Of a stretch of DNA of 38,391 nucleotides, positions 7,977 through 17,497 are shown in pieces. Made by a program: the position numbers and the translations under genes. Source of the DNA: Kiritimatiellia bacterium (GTDB taxonomy: Bacteria; Verrucomicrobiota; Kiritimatiellia; SLAD01); the NCBI GenBank assembly GCA_007136425.1, contig SLGY01000135.1, forward strand, positions 1 through 38,391. The letters run 5' to 3'. The notes beneath the pieces were generated by a model. It was not told the origin of the DNA. It saw only the letters and a list, made by a program, of their open reading frames with translations, and searched no databases. Position 1 is the first letter of the stretch. Every line of letters begins with the position of its first letter.

Positions 7977-8420
7977 ATGAACAACAAACACAAGGTGGTG
8001 TTCCTCTGCACCGGCAATTCGTGCCGCAGTCAGATGGCGGAAGGCTGGGCGCGCCATTTGCGCGGCGACGAAATCGAGGCCTATTCCGCGGGGACGAATC
8101 CGCACGGGCTGAATCCGCTGGCGTCCAAGGTAATGGCGGAGGCGGGCGTGGATATTTCCGGTCACACGTCCAAGCATGTGGACGATCTCAAGGAGGTTGC
8201 CTTTGATCTGGCCGTGACGGTCTGTGATCGCGCGCATGAAACGTGTCCCCTCTTCCCCGGCGCAGCGCGAACCGTGCATCACAATTTCGACGACCCGCCG
8301 CGCCTGGCGGAGAACGCCCAAACGGAGGAGGAGGCGCTGAACCACTATCGCCGGGTACGCGATGAAATCAGGGATTTTATAGAGACGATGGACATACGAC
8401 GGAAGGAGAAGGCGGAATGA
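7977..8420 (+). CDS. arsC: Arsenate reductase, thioredoxin-coupled LMW-phosphatase type
   Basis: A 147-residue protein of the low-molecular-weight tyrosine-phosphatase fold. The P-loop is CTGNSCRSQ (Cys11 to Arg17), and Cys83 and Cys90 in VCDRAHETC match the Cys82/Cys89 redox relay of the S. aureus/B. subtilis enzymes. The DP-loop Asp lies in FDDPP (104-108). It reduces arsenate to arsenite using thioredoxin. AAGGAG-like sequence precedes the ATG. The stop overlaps the acr3 start by ATGA, coupling reduction to efflux. Confidence 0.95.
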   Translation: MNNKHKVVFLCTGNSCRSQMAEGWARHLRGDEIEAYSAGTNPHGLNPLASKVMAEAGVDISGHTSKHVDDLKEVAFDLAVTVCDRAHETCPLFPGAARTVHHNFDDPPRLAENAQTEEEALNHYRRVRDEIRDFIETMDIRRKEKAE

Positions 8421-9607
8421 ATGATATGAGGGTAGACCCCGCAGACCGGAAGATGACCAGCGTGTTCGAACGCTACCTCACCGTTTGGGTGGGACTCTGT
8501 ATTGTGGGCGGGATCATACTCGGGCGGGTGGCGCCGGGATTTGCACAGACCTTGGACGGCTGGGCGATTGTCATTAATGACGCGCCGGTGGTATCCATCC
8601 CCATCGCGATCTGCCTGTTCTTCATGATGTACCCCATCATGGTTAAAATCGACTTCGCGTCGGTGATCAAGGCGGGCAAGAGCGGCAAGCCGGTCTTCCT
8701 GACCTTGTTCGTCAACTGGGCAATCAAGCCCTTCACGATGTATGCTATTTCCCTGTTCTTTCTGGGCTTCGTATTGCGCGGCTTGATCGGTACGGACGCA
8801 ACCGACCTGGTCAAGATGCCGTTCGGTCTCGATCTCCCGATCGGCTCGGAGCACGGCGCGGGCGTCGTGGTCCTGCACGAAGGGGTCAAGATGCTGGAGA
8901 TCCCGCTCTGGCGCAGTTACCTCGCAGGCTGTATTCTGCTCGGTATCGCGCCCTGCACCGCGATGGTGCTGGTCTGGGGCTATCTCTCGCGCGGCAACGC
9001 CGGACTGACTCTGGTCATGGTGGCCATCAATTCACTGACCATGCTTTTACTCTACGGGGTGCTTGGCGGATTCCTTTTGGGCGTAGGCCAACTTCCCGTC
9101 CCGTGGGAAGCCCTCCTGCTCTCCATCGGCATCTACGTGGCCCTGCCGCTGATTGCAGGCTATTTCTCGCGCGTATGGATCATCCGCGCCAAAGGCGTCG
9201 AATGGTTCACGGAAAAGTTCCTGCACGTCCTCACCCCCATCACCATTGTTGCCCTGCTGACCACGCTGGTCCTGTTGTTCAGTTTCAAGGGCGATGTGAT
9301 TGTGGAAAACCCGCTGACGATCCTCTGGATCGCGATTCCCCTCTTCATCCAAACGATGTTCGTCTTCTGGCTGGCCTACGGCGCAGCCAAGGCGATCAAG
9401 TTACGTTACGAAGACGCGGCGCCGGCGGCCATGATCGGGGCCTCAAACCATTTTGAGGTAGCCATCGCCACGGCCGTGATGCTGTTCGGTCTCGGATCCG
9501 GCGCCGCCCTCGCCACGGTGGTCGGCGTGTTGATCGAAGTGCCGTTGATGTTGTGGCTGGTGAAGATCTGTCTACGCACGAAACATTGGTTTCCCGCGAA
9601 CGCCTGA
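8417..9607 (+). CDS. acr3: Acr3-family arsenite efflux transporter
   Basis: A 396-residue BASS-superfamily carrier with about ten membrane helices. The family signature [15 protein letters not shown] contains the essential cysteine (Cys180), and the opening [18 protein letters not shown] is typical. It exports arsenite driven by the membrane potential. A loop of roughly 35 extra residues (about 121-160, including [11 protein letters not shown]) precedes the Cys180 helix when compared with the shorter Gram-positive Acr3 proteins; I believe this is a known subtype. It is the last gene of the arsR2 unit. The GC-rich hairpin at 9665-9688 may end the transcript. Confidence 0.93.
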   Translation: MNDMRVDPADRKMTSVFERYLTVWVGLCIVGGIILGRVAPGFAQTLDGWAIVINDAPVVSIPIAICLFFMMYPIMVKIDFASVIKAGKSGKPVFLTLFVNWAIKPFTMYAISLFFLGFVLRGLIGTDATDLVKMPFGLDLPIGSEHGAGVVVLHEGVKMLEIPLWRSYLAGCILLGIAPCTAMVLVWGYLSRGNAGLTLVMVAINSLTMLLLYGVLGGFLLGVGQLPVPWEALLLSIGIYVALPLIAGYFSRVWIIRAKGVEWFTEKFLHVLTPITIVALLTTLVLLFSFKGDVIVENPLTILWIAIPLFIQTMFVFWLAYGAAKAIKLRYEDAAPAAMIGASNHFEVAIATAVMLFGLGSGAALATVVGVLIEVPLMLWLVKICLRTKHWFPANA

Positions 9608-9664
9608 ACGGACATAGCCCGTTGATAACCCTTGTTGGGCGCGCCATCCACCGCCAGACCCGCC

Positions 9665-9688
9665 AGCGGCGCGGGAAGCCGCGCCGCT
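9665..9688 (+). terminator. GC-rich hairpin after acr3, possible terminator
   Basis: A perfect 10-bp stem, AGCGGCGCGG and CCGCGCCGCT, with a GAAG loop. No T-tract follows, so it may stabilise the 3' end or act with Rho rather than be an intrinsic terminator. Confidence 0.4.
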
Positions 9689-9716
9689 CCATTCTGGTAG
9701 CCGACGTCGTGAGGCT

Positions 9717-9837
9717 GTGTTGATTTATTCGAAATCGCGTGGCGAAATCGGCACGCCGCAAGCGGCGGCCCTACAAGATCCTTTGGTCGTAGGGCTGTAG
9801 GGCCGTCGCTTGCGACGCGCCGGGAATGAATCAACAC
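9717..9837. repeat. 121-bp imperfect palindromic element
   Basis: The outer arms GTGTTGATTTATTC (9717-9730) and GAATGAATCAACAC (9824-9837) match at 13 of 14 positions. The inner arms CGCCGCAAGCGGCGGCCCTACA and its partner TGTAGGGCCGTCGCTTGCGACG match at 20 of 22, each arm being itself a small hairpin. The design resembles a dispersed intergenic repeat or MITE-like unit; it has no coding capacity. Confidence 0.7.
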
Positions 9838-9892
9838 GCCCGTAAGACGGTGGACAGCTTTACCATTGGACATCGCCTCCACGCTGTTGCCC

Positions 9893-9930
9893 AAAAAAAC
9901 GCCCCGGCGCAGGGAACCCTGCGCGGGGCG
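9893..9930 (-). terminator. Rho-independent terminator of the RRM gene
   Basis: On the minus strand a 14-bp G+C stem (CGCCCCGCGCAGGG with its partner, one bulged base) and a two-base loop are followed by a run of seven T. It lies 24 bases beyond the RRM stop codon. Confidence 0.88.
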
Positions 9931-9953
9931 AATGGATTGAGATAAGAGAACAA

Positions 9954-10214
9954 TCAGCGATTAGGACGGTCTTCGCGGGGACGGGCTTCATTGACCCGCA
10001 CTGCACGACCGGCAATGTCCTGGTTGTTCATCTCATCGATAGCCTTCTGACCTTCCTCGTTGCTCGGCATCTCGACGAAACCAAAACCACGGGAACGCCC
10101 GGTGAACTTATCCTTGATTACCTGCGCGGAAGAGACCTGACCAAACTTTTCGAAAGCCTCGCGCAGATCGTCATCACTTGCCTGGTAGGAAAGGTTTCCC
10201 ACATATATATTCAC
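9954..10214 (-). CDS. RRM-domain RNA-binding protein (cold-inducible type)
   Basis: An 86-residue protein that is a single RNA-recognition motif. RNP2 is IYVGNL (3-8) and RNP1 is RGFGFVEM (42-49), with aromatic residues for base stacking, then a short Arg/Pro-rich tail. Bacterial single-RRM proteins of this type (as in cyanobacteria and many PVC or delta-proteobacterial genomes) are abundant RNA chaperones, often induced by cold. The start is GTG with AAGGAG seven bases before it. It has its own long leader and a strong terminator, so it is a single-gene unit. Confidence 0.92.
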   Translation of the reverse strand: MNIYVGNLSYQASDDDLREAFEKFGQVSSAQVIKDKFTGRSRGFGFVEMPSNEEGQKAIDEMNNQDIAGRAVRVNEARPREDRPNR

Positions 10215-10299
10215 GAACGTACTCCTTCTTCAGCCGCACTCACCTCGCGAATCCTGAACCTGCAGCTCATGGCCCCATGGATTCGACTAACTATCGCGC

Positions 10300-10329
10300 A
10301 GAGTAGGACGTCAAATACGCCCGTGGCAA
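10300..10329 (-). promoter_or_regulatory. Putative promoter of the RRM gene
   Basis: TTGCCA (10329-10324) is followed after 18 bases by TACTCT (10305-10300). It would give a leader of about 80 bases, in line with long leaders of cold-shock RNA-binding protein genes. Box matches are moderate. Confidence 0.4.
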
Positions 10330-10391
10330 GCAGATTGTGAAATGTTTTTGGCGACGCTCCGGGCGGTTCCCGGCTCGATCCGGCCGGCACG

Positions 10392-11813
10392 CTAAATGTG
10401 CAGGCTCCGCTTGTGCACGCCCAACGCCGCCTCGTGTACCGCCTCGGACATGGTGGGATGCGCGTGTACGATACAGGCAAGATCCTCGGCGCTGGCCTTG
10501 TACTCCATGGCGACCACCGCTTCGGCGATCAATTCCGAGGCCGCCGCCCCGAAAATATGTACGCCGAGGATCTCGTCCGTCCCGGCGTCCGTGATGACCT
10601 TGACCAGGCCGACCGTCTCCTCCATGGCCAACGCCCGCCCGCTCGCGCGCATGGGAAACGTGCCCGACTGAAACTCGCGCGCCTCTTTCTTGAGCGCCTT
10701 CTCGGTCTTGCCCACCCAGGCGATTTCCGGCCACGTATAGATCACCCACGGAATCGTATCATGATTAACGCGCGTCTTCTTGCCGGCAATGCGCTCGGCC
10801 ACCATGATCCCTTCTTCCGAACCCTTGTGTGCAAGCATCGGTCCCCGTACCACATCCCCGATGGCGTAGATGTCCGGGATGTTCGTGCAGCAGAATTCGT
10901 CGACATGAATGTAGCCGCTTTCATCGACAAATAGATCCACTTCCGTCGAGTTCAATCCGTCCGTGTGCGGTTTTCGTCCCACGGCCACCACCAGCTTATC
11001 CACTTCCAGTTGGTGTTCGCCTTCGGCATCCTCGTAATCTACAACAACCCCCGCTCCCGACACATCGGCCTTGTTTACGCGCGCGCCGAGATGGATATCG
11101 AGCCCCTGCCGCTTGAACTCCTTCAGGGCCTCCGCGGCGATCTGTTCATCGGTCATGGCAAGAAAATCGTCCATGGCCTCCAGCACCACCACTTCCGCGC
11201 CGAGCCGGCTCCAGACCGAACCCAATTCCAGGCCGATCACGCCGGCGCCAATGACCCCCAACCGCTTCGGGACTTCTTTGAATTCAAGCGCACCGGTCGA
11301 ATCCACGACCTTCTCCTGATCGATCGTCAAATTCGGCAGCGTCCGCGGAACGGAACCGGTCGCAAGGATAATATGCTTGGCCTGAACGACCTCCTCCTCG
11401 CCTTCCCCCGCAACCGGCGAGACACGCACTTTCATGCCCAGCTCCAACCGGCCGTGCCCCTGCAACCAGGTGATCTTATTCTTCTTGAACAGACCCGCCA
11501 CGCCCTTGGTCAGGGTCGAAACGATCTTGTCCTTGCGCTCGATCATCTTCGACACATCCAGCGTCAACCCCGTTGCCGTGATCCCGTGCGAACCGAATTT
11601 ATGTTTTACCCGATGATAGTGCTCGGACGAATCCAGCAGCGCCTTGGAAGGAATGCAGCCGGCGTTTAGACAGGTCCCGCCCAGGGCATGTTTGCCGTCC
11701 TTGCCGACGTATTCGTCCACCAGCGCCGTGGACAGCCCCAGCTGCGCCGAACGGATCGCCGCCACGTAGCCCGCGGGTCCGCCCCCGATCACTACCACAT
11801 CAAATTCTTTCAT
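10392..11813 (-). CDS. lpd: Dihydrolipoyl dehydrogenase (E3)
   Basis: A 473-residue flavoprotein disulfide reductase. The FAD motif VIGGGPAGYVAAI (8-20), the redox-active pair Cys48/Cys53 in GGTCLNAGCIPSK, a second NAD-binding GxGxxG region (VIGAGVIGLELG) and the C-terminal HAHPTMSEAVHEAAL with the active-site His and Glu are all present. It reoxidises the lipoyl arm of the E2 subunit. ATG 11813 is preferred to an upstream start at 11837 because GGGAGG lies before it and the FAD motif then falls at the usual place. It is the last gene of sucA-sucB-lpd, 20 bases after sucB. Confidence 0.95.
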   Translation of the reverse strand: MKEFDVVVIGGGPAGYVAAIRSAQLGLSTALVDEYVGKDGKHALGGTCLNAGCIPSKALLDSSEHYHRVKHKFGSHGITATGLTLDVSKMIERKDKIVSTLTKGVAGLFKKNKITWLQGHGRLELGMKVRVSPVAGEGEEEVVQAKHIILATGSVPRTLPNLTIDQEKVVDSTGALEFKEVPKRLGVIGAGVIGLELGSVWSRLGAEVVVLEAMDDFLAMTDEQIAAEALKEFKRQGLDIHLGARVNKADVSGAGVVVDYEDAEGEHQLEVDKLVVAVGRKPHTDGLNSTEVDLFVDESGYIHVDEFCCTNIPDIYAIGDVVRGPMLAHKGSEEGIMVAERIAGKKTRVNHDTIPWVIYTWPEIAWVGKTEKALKKEAREFQSGTFPMRASGRALAMEETVGLVKVITDAGTDEILGVHIFGAAASELIAEAVVAMEYKASAEDLACIVHAHPTMSEAVHEAALGVHKRSLHI

Positions 11814-11833
11814 GACTGAATGCCTCCCTTCGC

Positions 11834-13225
11834 TCACAAATCCAGCAACATCCGCGCCGGATCCTCGAGGTTCTCCTTGATCGCCACCAAGAACTGCACG
11901 GCCTCCCGCCCGTCGATCAGACGGTGGTCATACGACAACGCGAGATACATCACGGGACGCACCACCACCTGCCCGTTTTCGGCCATCGGACGTTCCTCGA
12001 TCTTGTGCATCCCGAGAATGGCGCTCTGTGGCGGATTCAAAATGGGTGTGGACAACATCGATCCGAAAATACCGCCGTTCGTGATGCTGAACGTACCTCC
12101 CGTCAACTCTTCCAATCCCAATTTGCCCGCCTGCGCGCGGTTTGCAAAATCCGCGATATTCCGTTCGATATCGGAATAGGACTGTCGATCGGCGTCACGC
12201 AAGATCGGCACCACCAACCCGCGCTCGGTGCTGACGGCCACCCCGATGTCGAAGTAACCGTGATACACGATGTCCCCGCCGTCGAGTGTGGCATTGATCA
12301 CGGGGAACCGTTTCAACGCATCCACGGACGCCTTCACGAAAAACGACATGAACCCCAATTTGACCCCGCCGACCTTCTCAAACTCGTCCTTATACCGTTT
12401 CCGCAATTCGATTATCGGCTGCATGTTGACTTCGTTAAACGTCGTCAAAATCGCCGCCGTTTGTTGCGCCTCCACCAACCGCTCGGCAATACGCGCACGA
12501 ATACGCGAAAGCGGAACACGCTTTTCCGGACGCCCTTCCGCCACGCCGGAGATGCGCGGCGCCGGCGGCGCCGCTTCCGACTTCGTCGTTGTCTCGGGTT
12601 GTTTCTCTTCCGTTTCTTCCTCGACCGCACCGTCCGTCGGCGATTCCAGATATTGCAGGACGTCCGCCTTCGTGATCATACCGCCCCGTCCGGAACCCGG
12701 GATATCCGCAGGATCGAGGTCGTGCTCATCAATCAGGCGACGCACGGCGGGACTCAAACGCACCGGCTCGGTTTCGCGGCGTGCCGCCGATTCTTTCCCG
12801 GTACGCGCGGAGGAGTCCTTATCCGCATCCTCCTCCGGAGATGCCGCGTCGTCCGCGGTGTCCGTAGCCGGTCGCTCCGCCCGGACCGTTTCCTGTTCTT
12901 CCTCCGCGCCGGCCTCCGTGTCTTTCTTCGTCCCGGCATCCTTCTTATCTCTATCTTTCGAAGCGGATGACGGCTTCGAGCCCTCACCGCCGGATTCAAT
13001 CCGCGCAAGGAGCTGCCCCGCCTGAACCGTGTCCCCTTCCTTTACATCCAAGCCCGATAACACACCGGCTTCCGATGCGGACACTTCGAGCACAATCTTG
13101 TCCGTCTCAATATCCGCAATCTTTTCATCGCGTTCAACGGCGTCCCCCTCCTGCTTATGCCAGGCGGTCAGGGTCCCCTCCTCTACGGACTCGGGAAAGG
13201 GCGGAACTTTTACATCTGCGGACAT
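11834..13225 (-). CDS. sucB: 2-Oxoglutarate dehydrogenase E2, dihydrolipoyllysine succinyltransferase
   Basis: A 463-residue E2 subunit. Residues 1-75 form one lipoyl domain with lipoylated Lys43 in the motif [10 protein letters not shown] long acidic, Ala/Lys/Glu-rich linker follows, then the peripheral-subunit-binding domain ([21 protein letters not shown], given by position about 156-176), and a catalytic domain ending with [12 protein letters not shown], which carries the active-site His and Asp. The neighbouring 2-oxoglutarate E1 decides sucB over other acyltransferases. An AAGGAG site lies ten bases before the ATG; only six bases separate it from sucA. Confidence 0.94.
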   Translation of the reverse strand: MSADVKVPPFPESVEEGTLTAWHKQEGDAVERDEKIADIETDKIVLEVSASEAGVLSGLDVKEGDTVQAGQLLARIESGGEGSKPSSASKDRDKKDAGTKKDTEAGAEEEQETVRAERPATDTADDAASPEEDADKDSSARTGKESAARRETEPVRLSPAVRRLIDEHDLDPADIPGSGRGGMITKADVLQYLESPTDGAVEEETEEKQPETTTKSEAAPPAPRISGVAEGRPEKRVPLSRIRARIAERLVEAQQTAAILTTFNEVNMQPIIELRKRYKDEFEKVGGVKLGFMSFFVKASVDALKRFPVINATLDGGDIVYHGYFDIGVAVSTERGLVVPILRDADRQSYSDIERNIADFANRAQAGKLGLEELTGGTFSITNGGIFGSMLSTPILNPPQSAILGMHKIEERPMAENGQVVVRPVMYLALSYDHRLIDGREAVQFLVAIKENLEDPARMLLDL

Positions 13226-13231
13226 CGGTAT

Positions 13232-16132
13232 TTATCTCCTTGTAAGCTCAAGCTTCGGTTCCATGGGATGAAAAACCATAATCGGGCACGGCGGCGACCA
13301 TTCCATATTCAGGGCCGCATTGACAAGCCGTCGCTGCCGCTCCACATGCTGTTGATGGTGTCCCCCGGACGGTGCGGCGCTGCGCAAACGGCCCACATAA
13401 CTCAGCGACTGGTGCGCCAGCATGCAATCGCGGATATCGTGCTGAATCGCGTACCAAGCACCCTGATTCATTGGCTCTTCCTGCGCCCAGACCACCTCGT
13501 GCGCCTGCTCGTATTTGGCCAACTCCTCCTTCAAACGGTTTTTTGGAAAGGGGTATAACTGCTCAATACGGATGATCGCCATCTCCGTCTTCTCCAATGC
13601 GCGGCGACGTTCGAGCAAATCGTAATAGACCTTGCCGCTGCAAAGGATCACCCGGTTCAGCCCGTCGGCCGGCAGCGGATCGACTTCCCCGATGACCACC
13701 TCGAAGGCGCCCCGGGTCAATTCCTCGATGGCGCTGAACGAGATCTTGCGGCGCAACATGCTCTTGGGGCTCATGATAATCAACGGCTTGCGATACGGCC
13801 GGATGATTTCGCGACGAAGCATGTGAAACATCTGGGCCGGCGAGGTCGGCACGCACACCTGCATGTTGTCCTGCGCGCATAACTGCAGGAACCGTTCCAG
13901 CCGGGCCGAGGTATGTTCGGGCCCCTGCCCTTCCCACCCGTTCGGCAGCATCAGCACCAGTCCGCACAGTTTCCGCCATTTTTGTTCCGACGAGCTGAGG
14001 AACTGATCGATCACGACCTGGGCGCCGTTTACGAAATCGCCGAACTGCGCCTCCCAGATCACCAGCGTTTCCGGGTTGGTCATCGCGTAGCCGTATTCGA
14101 AAGCCAACACGGCCTCTTCGGAGAGGATCGTATCCGCCACGGTGAACAGCGGTTGATCCGCCTTGATGTGCCGGAGCGGAATATAACTTTCCCCGTTACG
14201 CTGATTATGCAGCACGGCATGACGATGAAAGAACGTCCCGCGCCCCGAATCCTGACCCACCAGCCGGATTGCATAATCCTCCTCCAGCAAACTCGCGTAG
14301 GCCAACGTCTCCGCACCGCCCCAATCCACCGGCAGGGCGCCGGAAGCCATCTTGCGACGGTCGTCGATGATCTTTTCGACCCGCGGATGCAGCACAAACC
14401 CTTCCGGCACGCCCGTAACGGTCGCGCCCAACCGCTTCAAACGGTCCAGGGCGACGGCGGTATCGGCCGGGTCGTCCCATTGGGCGCTGAGATAACGGGC
14501 CCAGTTCAATTGGAACGGGTATTTCTCCTTTGCCGGCGGATACGGCGCCACGGACTGGTTCTTTTCCAGCGCATCCCGATAGTCCTCGACCATCTGATCG
14601 TCGTCACCCGCCGCAATAACGCCTTCGGCTTCGAGACGTTGGGCGTATATCTTGCGCGTGGGAGGATGCTCCTTGATGCGCTCGTACATCATGGGCTGGG
14701 TCGCCGCCGGTTCGTCGGCTTCGTTATGGCCGCGACGTCGCGTACAGACGAGATCGATGATCACGTCCTTGCCGAACGTATCCCGGAAATCCATCGCCAG
14801 TTGCATCGCATAGGCGCAGGCCTCGGGATCATCGCCGTTGACATGGAAGATCGGCGCTTGCACCACCTTGCCGATATCCGTGCAATACAAAGTCGATCGA
14901 TAATCCAACGGATTGCTCAACGTGAAACCGATACGATTGTTCACCACGATGTGCACCATGCCGCGGGCCGAATACGCGCGCGTCTGGGTAAGATTGAAGG
15001 TCTCATAGACCACCCCTTGCCCCCAGAGCGCCGCGTCGCCATGAATCAATACACCCAGCACCTCATCCGCGCGGCCTGCGCGCCGATCCACCCGGGCACG
15101 CACGGCGCCCGCCACCACCGGATCGATAATCTCCAGATGCGAGGGGTTGAATGCCAGCGCCAGATGCATCGACCCGTTGCTCAGCTCGTAGTCCGACGAA
15201 AACCCTTCATGGTATTTCACATCGCCGCGCATCAAGTCCACTTCGTCGCCCGGCTCTTTCCCCTCGAAGATGGAGAACAACGCGTCGGGCATCTTGCCCA
15301 TGATATTGATCAGCACGTTCAGTCGGCCGCGATGCGCCATCCCGATGACCACCTCCTTAACGCGCTGCTTATTTGCCTGCTGCAGCATCACGTCCATCAT
15401 CGGGATCAACGATTCCCCCCCTTCGAGGGAAAAGCGTTTCTGGCCGACGTACTTGAGATGCAGGTACTGTTCCAATCCCTCCGCCGCCGTCAACCGTTCA
15501 AGCAACCGTTTCTTGAAGACGGCGTCGTATTCGGCCTGGCCGAGCGCGCGCTCGAAGCGGTCCTGCAACCAACGGCGTTGTTCCACCGCGCTGATGTGAA
15601 TATACTCAAGACCGATATGCCCGGTGTATGTCGTCTTCAGGCGGTCTTCGATTTCGCGCAACGTCAAATTCGGCGGTGCGACAAACGTGCCGGAATTGAA
15701 CACCGTGTCGTAATCCTTTTCGCTCAATCCCTGAAAATACGGGTCCAGATCCGGTACGGGCGGAAGCGGGCGCAGCTTGATGGGGTCCAAATCGGCGCGC
15801 AGATGGCCGAACAGGCGATACCCGCGGATCAGACGCAAGACCCCGGCCTGCTTTTCGGCGAAGGCGCGGGCAAATCCGTCCGGCGCCGTCGGAAGACCGG
15901 ACCCGCGCGCCGCGCGGGCCAGCTGTGCGAACTCGTGTCGCACCTCCGAGTGCTTCACGTCTTTCCGCCCGTTCCCGGCGGATTGCAGCTCATCGAAAAA
16001 CGCGCGCCACGCCGGGTCCACCCCGTCCGGTTCACTCAGATACCGCTCGTAAATCTCTTCAATGAATGGCGCGTTACCTGAATACAGATAGGAATCGCGG
16101 ATCCGCTCCATCCATGCATTTTTCGAAATCAT
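13232..16132 (-). CDS. sucA: 2-Oxoglutarate dehydrogenase E1 component
   Basis: A 966-residue thiamine-diphosphate enzyme that decarboxylates 2-oxoglutarate in the TCA cycle and succinylates the E2 lipoyl arm. The N-terminal E2-binding segment (SGNAPFIEEIYERYLSEP) is typical of OdhA/SucA. The ThDP/Mg motif HVNGDDPEA and the RRRGHNEADEP segment identify the 2-oxoglutarate E1 rather than pyruvate E1. Length equals the usual 930-960. The ATG is preceded closely by AAAGGA. It is the first gene of sucA-sucB-lpd and diverges from mdh across a 225-base promoter region. Confidence 0.96.
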   Translation of the reverse strand: MISKNAWMERIRDSYLYSGNAPFIEEIYERYLSEPDGVDPAWRAFFDELQSAGNGRKDVKHSEVRHEFAQLARAARGSGLPTAPDGFARAFAEKQAGVLRLIRGYRLFGHLRADLDPIKLRPLPPVPDLDPYFQGLSEKDYDTVFNSGTFVAPPNLTLREIEDRLKTTYTGHIGLEYIHISAVEQRRWLQDRFERALGQAEYDAVFKKRLLERLTAAEGLEQYLHLKYVGQKRFSLEGGESLIPMMDVMLQQANKQRVKEVVIGMAHRGRLNVLINIMGKMPDALFSIFEGKEPGDEVDLMRGDVKYHEGFSSDYELSNGSMHLALAFNPSHLEIIDPVVAGAVRARVDRRAGRADEVLGVLIHGDAALWGQGVVYETFNLTQTRAYSARGMVHIVVNNRIGFTLSNPLDYRSTLYCTDIGKVVQAPIFHVNGDDPEACAYAMQLAMDFRDTFGKDVIIDLVCTRRRGHNEADEPAATQPMMYERIKEHPPTRKIYAQRLEAEGVIAAGDDDQMVEDYRDALEKNQSVAPYPPAKEKYPFQLNWARYLSAQWDDPADTAVALDRLKRLGATVTGVPEGFVLHPRVEKIIDDRRKMASGALPVDWGGAETLAYASLLEEDYAIRLVGQDSGRGTFFHRHAVLHNQRNGESYIPLRHIKADQPLFTVADTILSEEAVLAFEYGYAMTNPETLVIWEAQFGDFVNGAQVVIDQFLSSSEQKWRKLCGLVLMLPNGWEGQGPEHTSARLERFLQLCAQDNMQVCVPTSPAQMFHMLRREIIRPYRKPLIIMSPKSMLRRKISFSAIEELTRGAFEVVIGEVDPLPADGLNRVILCSGKVYYDLLERRRALEKTEMAIIRIEQLYPFPKNRLKEELAKYEQAHEVVWAQEEPMNQGAWYAIQHDIRDCMLAHQSLSYVGRLRSAAPSGGHHQQHVERQRRLVNAALNMEWSPPCPIMVFHPMEPKLELTRR

Positions 16133-16280
16133 ATCCTTTCACCCGCTTCGATCATGGCATATCAGGGATAACCCGATAAAATAACTGGGCACATTAGCAT
16201 TGAAATCAATTATTTGCACCAGATAAAAGAGACTTTTCGGACGCGTATTACGGCAAACGACGCCATCCCGCCGATTCCTC

Positions 16281-16308
16281 TTTACCCGGAGCAGTAGCCG
16301 TTTATACT
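16281..16308 (+). promoter_or_regulatory. Putative mdh promoter
   Basis: TTTACC (16281-16286) and TATACT (16303-16308) are separated by 16 bases, about 50 bases before the mdh start codon. The same 225-base divergent region must also hold the sucA promoter, which I could not place with confidence. Confidence 0.5.
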
Positions 16309-16357
16309 GCGACGCGAACGGCTAATCCAGACCAATTACAAAAGGAGTTACACAAAA

Positions 16358-17365
16358 ATGAGCTACATCACCAACGACAAACTCGTCATTCTCGGCGCGG
16401 CGGGCGCGATCGGGTCCAACATGAGCCAGGCCGCCCTGACCCTGGGCCTGACGCCGAACGTTTGCATGTATGATCCGTTCGAAAAAGGCCTGCAAGGCGC
16501 CGCCGAAGAGATTTATCATTGCGCGTTTCCCGGCGCGCGCGTCACGTGGACCACGGACATCGCCGAAGCGTTGCAGGGCGCCAAATACCTCGTCTCTTCC
16601 GGCGGCGCGCCCCGCAAAGAAGGCATGACCCGGGAAGACCTGCTCAAGGGCAACGCGGAAATAGCCGCGCAGCTCGGGAAAGACATCAAAGCCCATGCCC
16701 CCGACTTGAAGTTCGGAGTCATCATCTTCAACCCGGCCGATATCACCGGACTGACGACCCTGGTTCATTCCGGACTGCCGCCCAGCGTAATCGGCACACT
16801 CGCCGCGCTCGACAGCACGCGCCTGCAAACCGCGCTCGCGCAGCATTTCGGCGTGGCGCAGGACGAGGTCACCGGTTGCCGCACCTATGGCGGGCACGGC
16901 GAAATGATGGCCGTCTTCGCCGGCGGCACCAAAGTCGCCGGCACGCCGCTCACGGACCTGATCGGCACGGACAAGCTCACCGATGAACAATGGGACGCGA
17001 TCAAGAAACATGTTCAACAGGGCGGCAAAAGAATCATTCAACTGCGCGGCCGTAGCTCGTTCCAGAGTCCGTCGCACCAGTCGCTGGTCATGGTTAAAGC
17101 GGTCATGGACGGCCAGGGCTATCCGTGGCCCTCGGGCATCTATGTCAACGACCAAGCCAACGGCTTCGAGAAGATCATGATGGCCATGGCGACCACCCTC
17201 GATCAAAACGGCCTTTCGGGCGCCATGCCCAAGGGCTCCGAAGCGGACATCGCCGCCCTGCGCGAATCGTATCAGCACCTCTGCAAGCTGCGCGATGAAG
17301 TCATCGAAATGGGCGTCCTCCCGCCGCTCGCCGAATGGGAACAGGTGAACCCGAACCTTAAGTAG
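16358..17365 (+). CDS. mdh: Malate dehydrogenase
   Basis: A 335-residue NAD-dependent malate dehydrogenase of the lactate/malate dehydrogenase family. The Rossmann motif is VILGAAGAIGSNM (10-22). The substrate-binding arginine loop is APRKEGMTREDLL, followed by the NPAD motif (IIFNPADI), and the catalytic histidine lies in YGGHGEMM. This longer form resembles mdh proteins of Bacteroidota/PVC bacteria. It converts malate to oxaloacetate in the TCA cycle, fitting the divergent sucAB-lpd operon. AAGGAG precedes the ATG by about nine bases. A tandem repeat starts at the stop codon, followed by a terminator. Confidence 0.93.
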   Translation: MSYITNDKLVILGAAGAIGSNMSQAALTLGLTPNVCMYDPFEKGLQGAAEEIYHCAFPGARVTWTTDIAEALQGAKYLVSSGGAPRKEGMTREDLLKGNAEIAAQLGKDIKAHAPDLKFGVIIFNPADITGLTTLVHSGLPPSVIGTLAALDSTRLQTALAQHFGVAQDEVTGCRTYGGHGEMMAVFAGGTKVAGTPLTDLIGTDKLTDEQWDAIKKHVQQGGKRIIQLRGRSSFQSPSHQSLVMVKAVMDGQGYPWPSGIYVNDQANGFEKIMMAMATTLDQNGLSGAMPKGSEADIAALRESYQHLCKLRDEVIEMGVLPPLAEWEQVNPNLK

Positions 17366-17420
17366 GAAGTAAGAAGTTAGAAGTAAGAAGTAAGAAGTAG
17401 TAAGTAGTAAGTGAGAAGTG
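17364..17420. repeat. Short tandem repeat of AGAAGTA/AGTAGTA units after mdh
   Basis: About eight imperfect 7-base units of the form AGAAGTA or AGTAGTA begin inside the mdh stop codon. The base composition is unlike the GC-rich surroundings. It is a microsatellite-like array, not coding. Confidence 0.75.
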
Positions 17421-17462
17421 GGCCGTGGGCGGGAATATACCGTGCACGGCCCGCTTTCGTTT
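17420..17462 (+). terminator. Probable terminator of mdh
   Basis: GGGCCGTG (17420-17427) pairs perfectly with CACGGCCC (17445-17452), followed by GCTTTCGTTT. The T-tract is interrupted, so strength is uncertain. Confidence 0.6.
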
Positions 17463-17497
17463 GAACAGAAGAGGGTTCAGCCATCTTTCGCTTCTGT

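Larger units (their letters stand above)
9608..9953. other. 346-base spacer without a gene
   Basis: No reading frame here resembles a protein. It holds a 10-bp GC hairpin (9665-9688), a 121-bp imperfect palindrome (9717-9837) and the terminator of the RRM gene (9893-9930), each listed separately. Confidence 0.7.

Noticed and set aside
10215-10391. Riboswitch in the RRM gene leader
   Set aside because: The leader is long, but I see no conserved riboswitch core; a cold-responsive leader is possible but not demonstrable by reading.
13913-16081. Long open frame (722 codons) opposite sucA
   Set aside because: It is the antisense frame of a clear 2-oxoglutarate dehydrogenase E1 gene in GC-rich DNA. 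The translation is rich in His/Arg/Gln with no domain.
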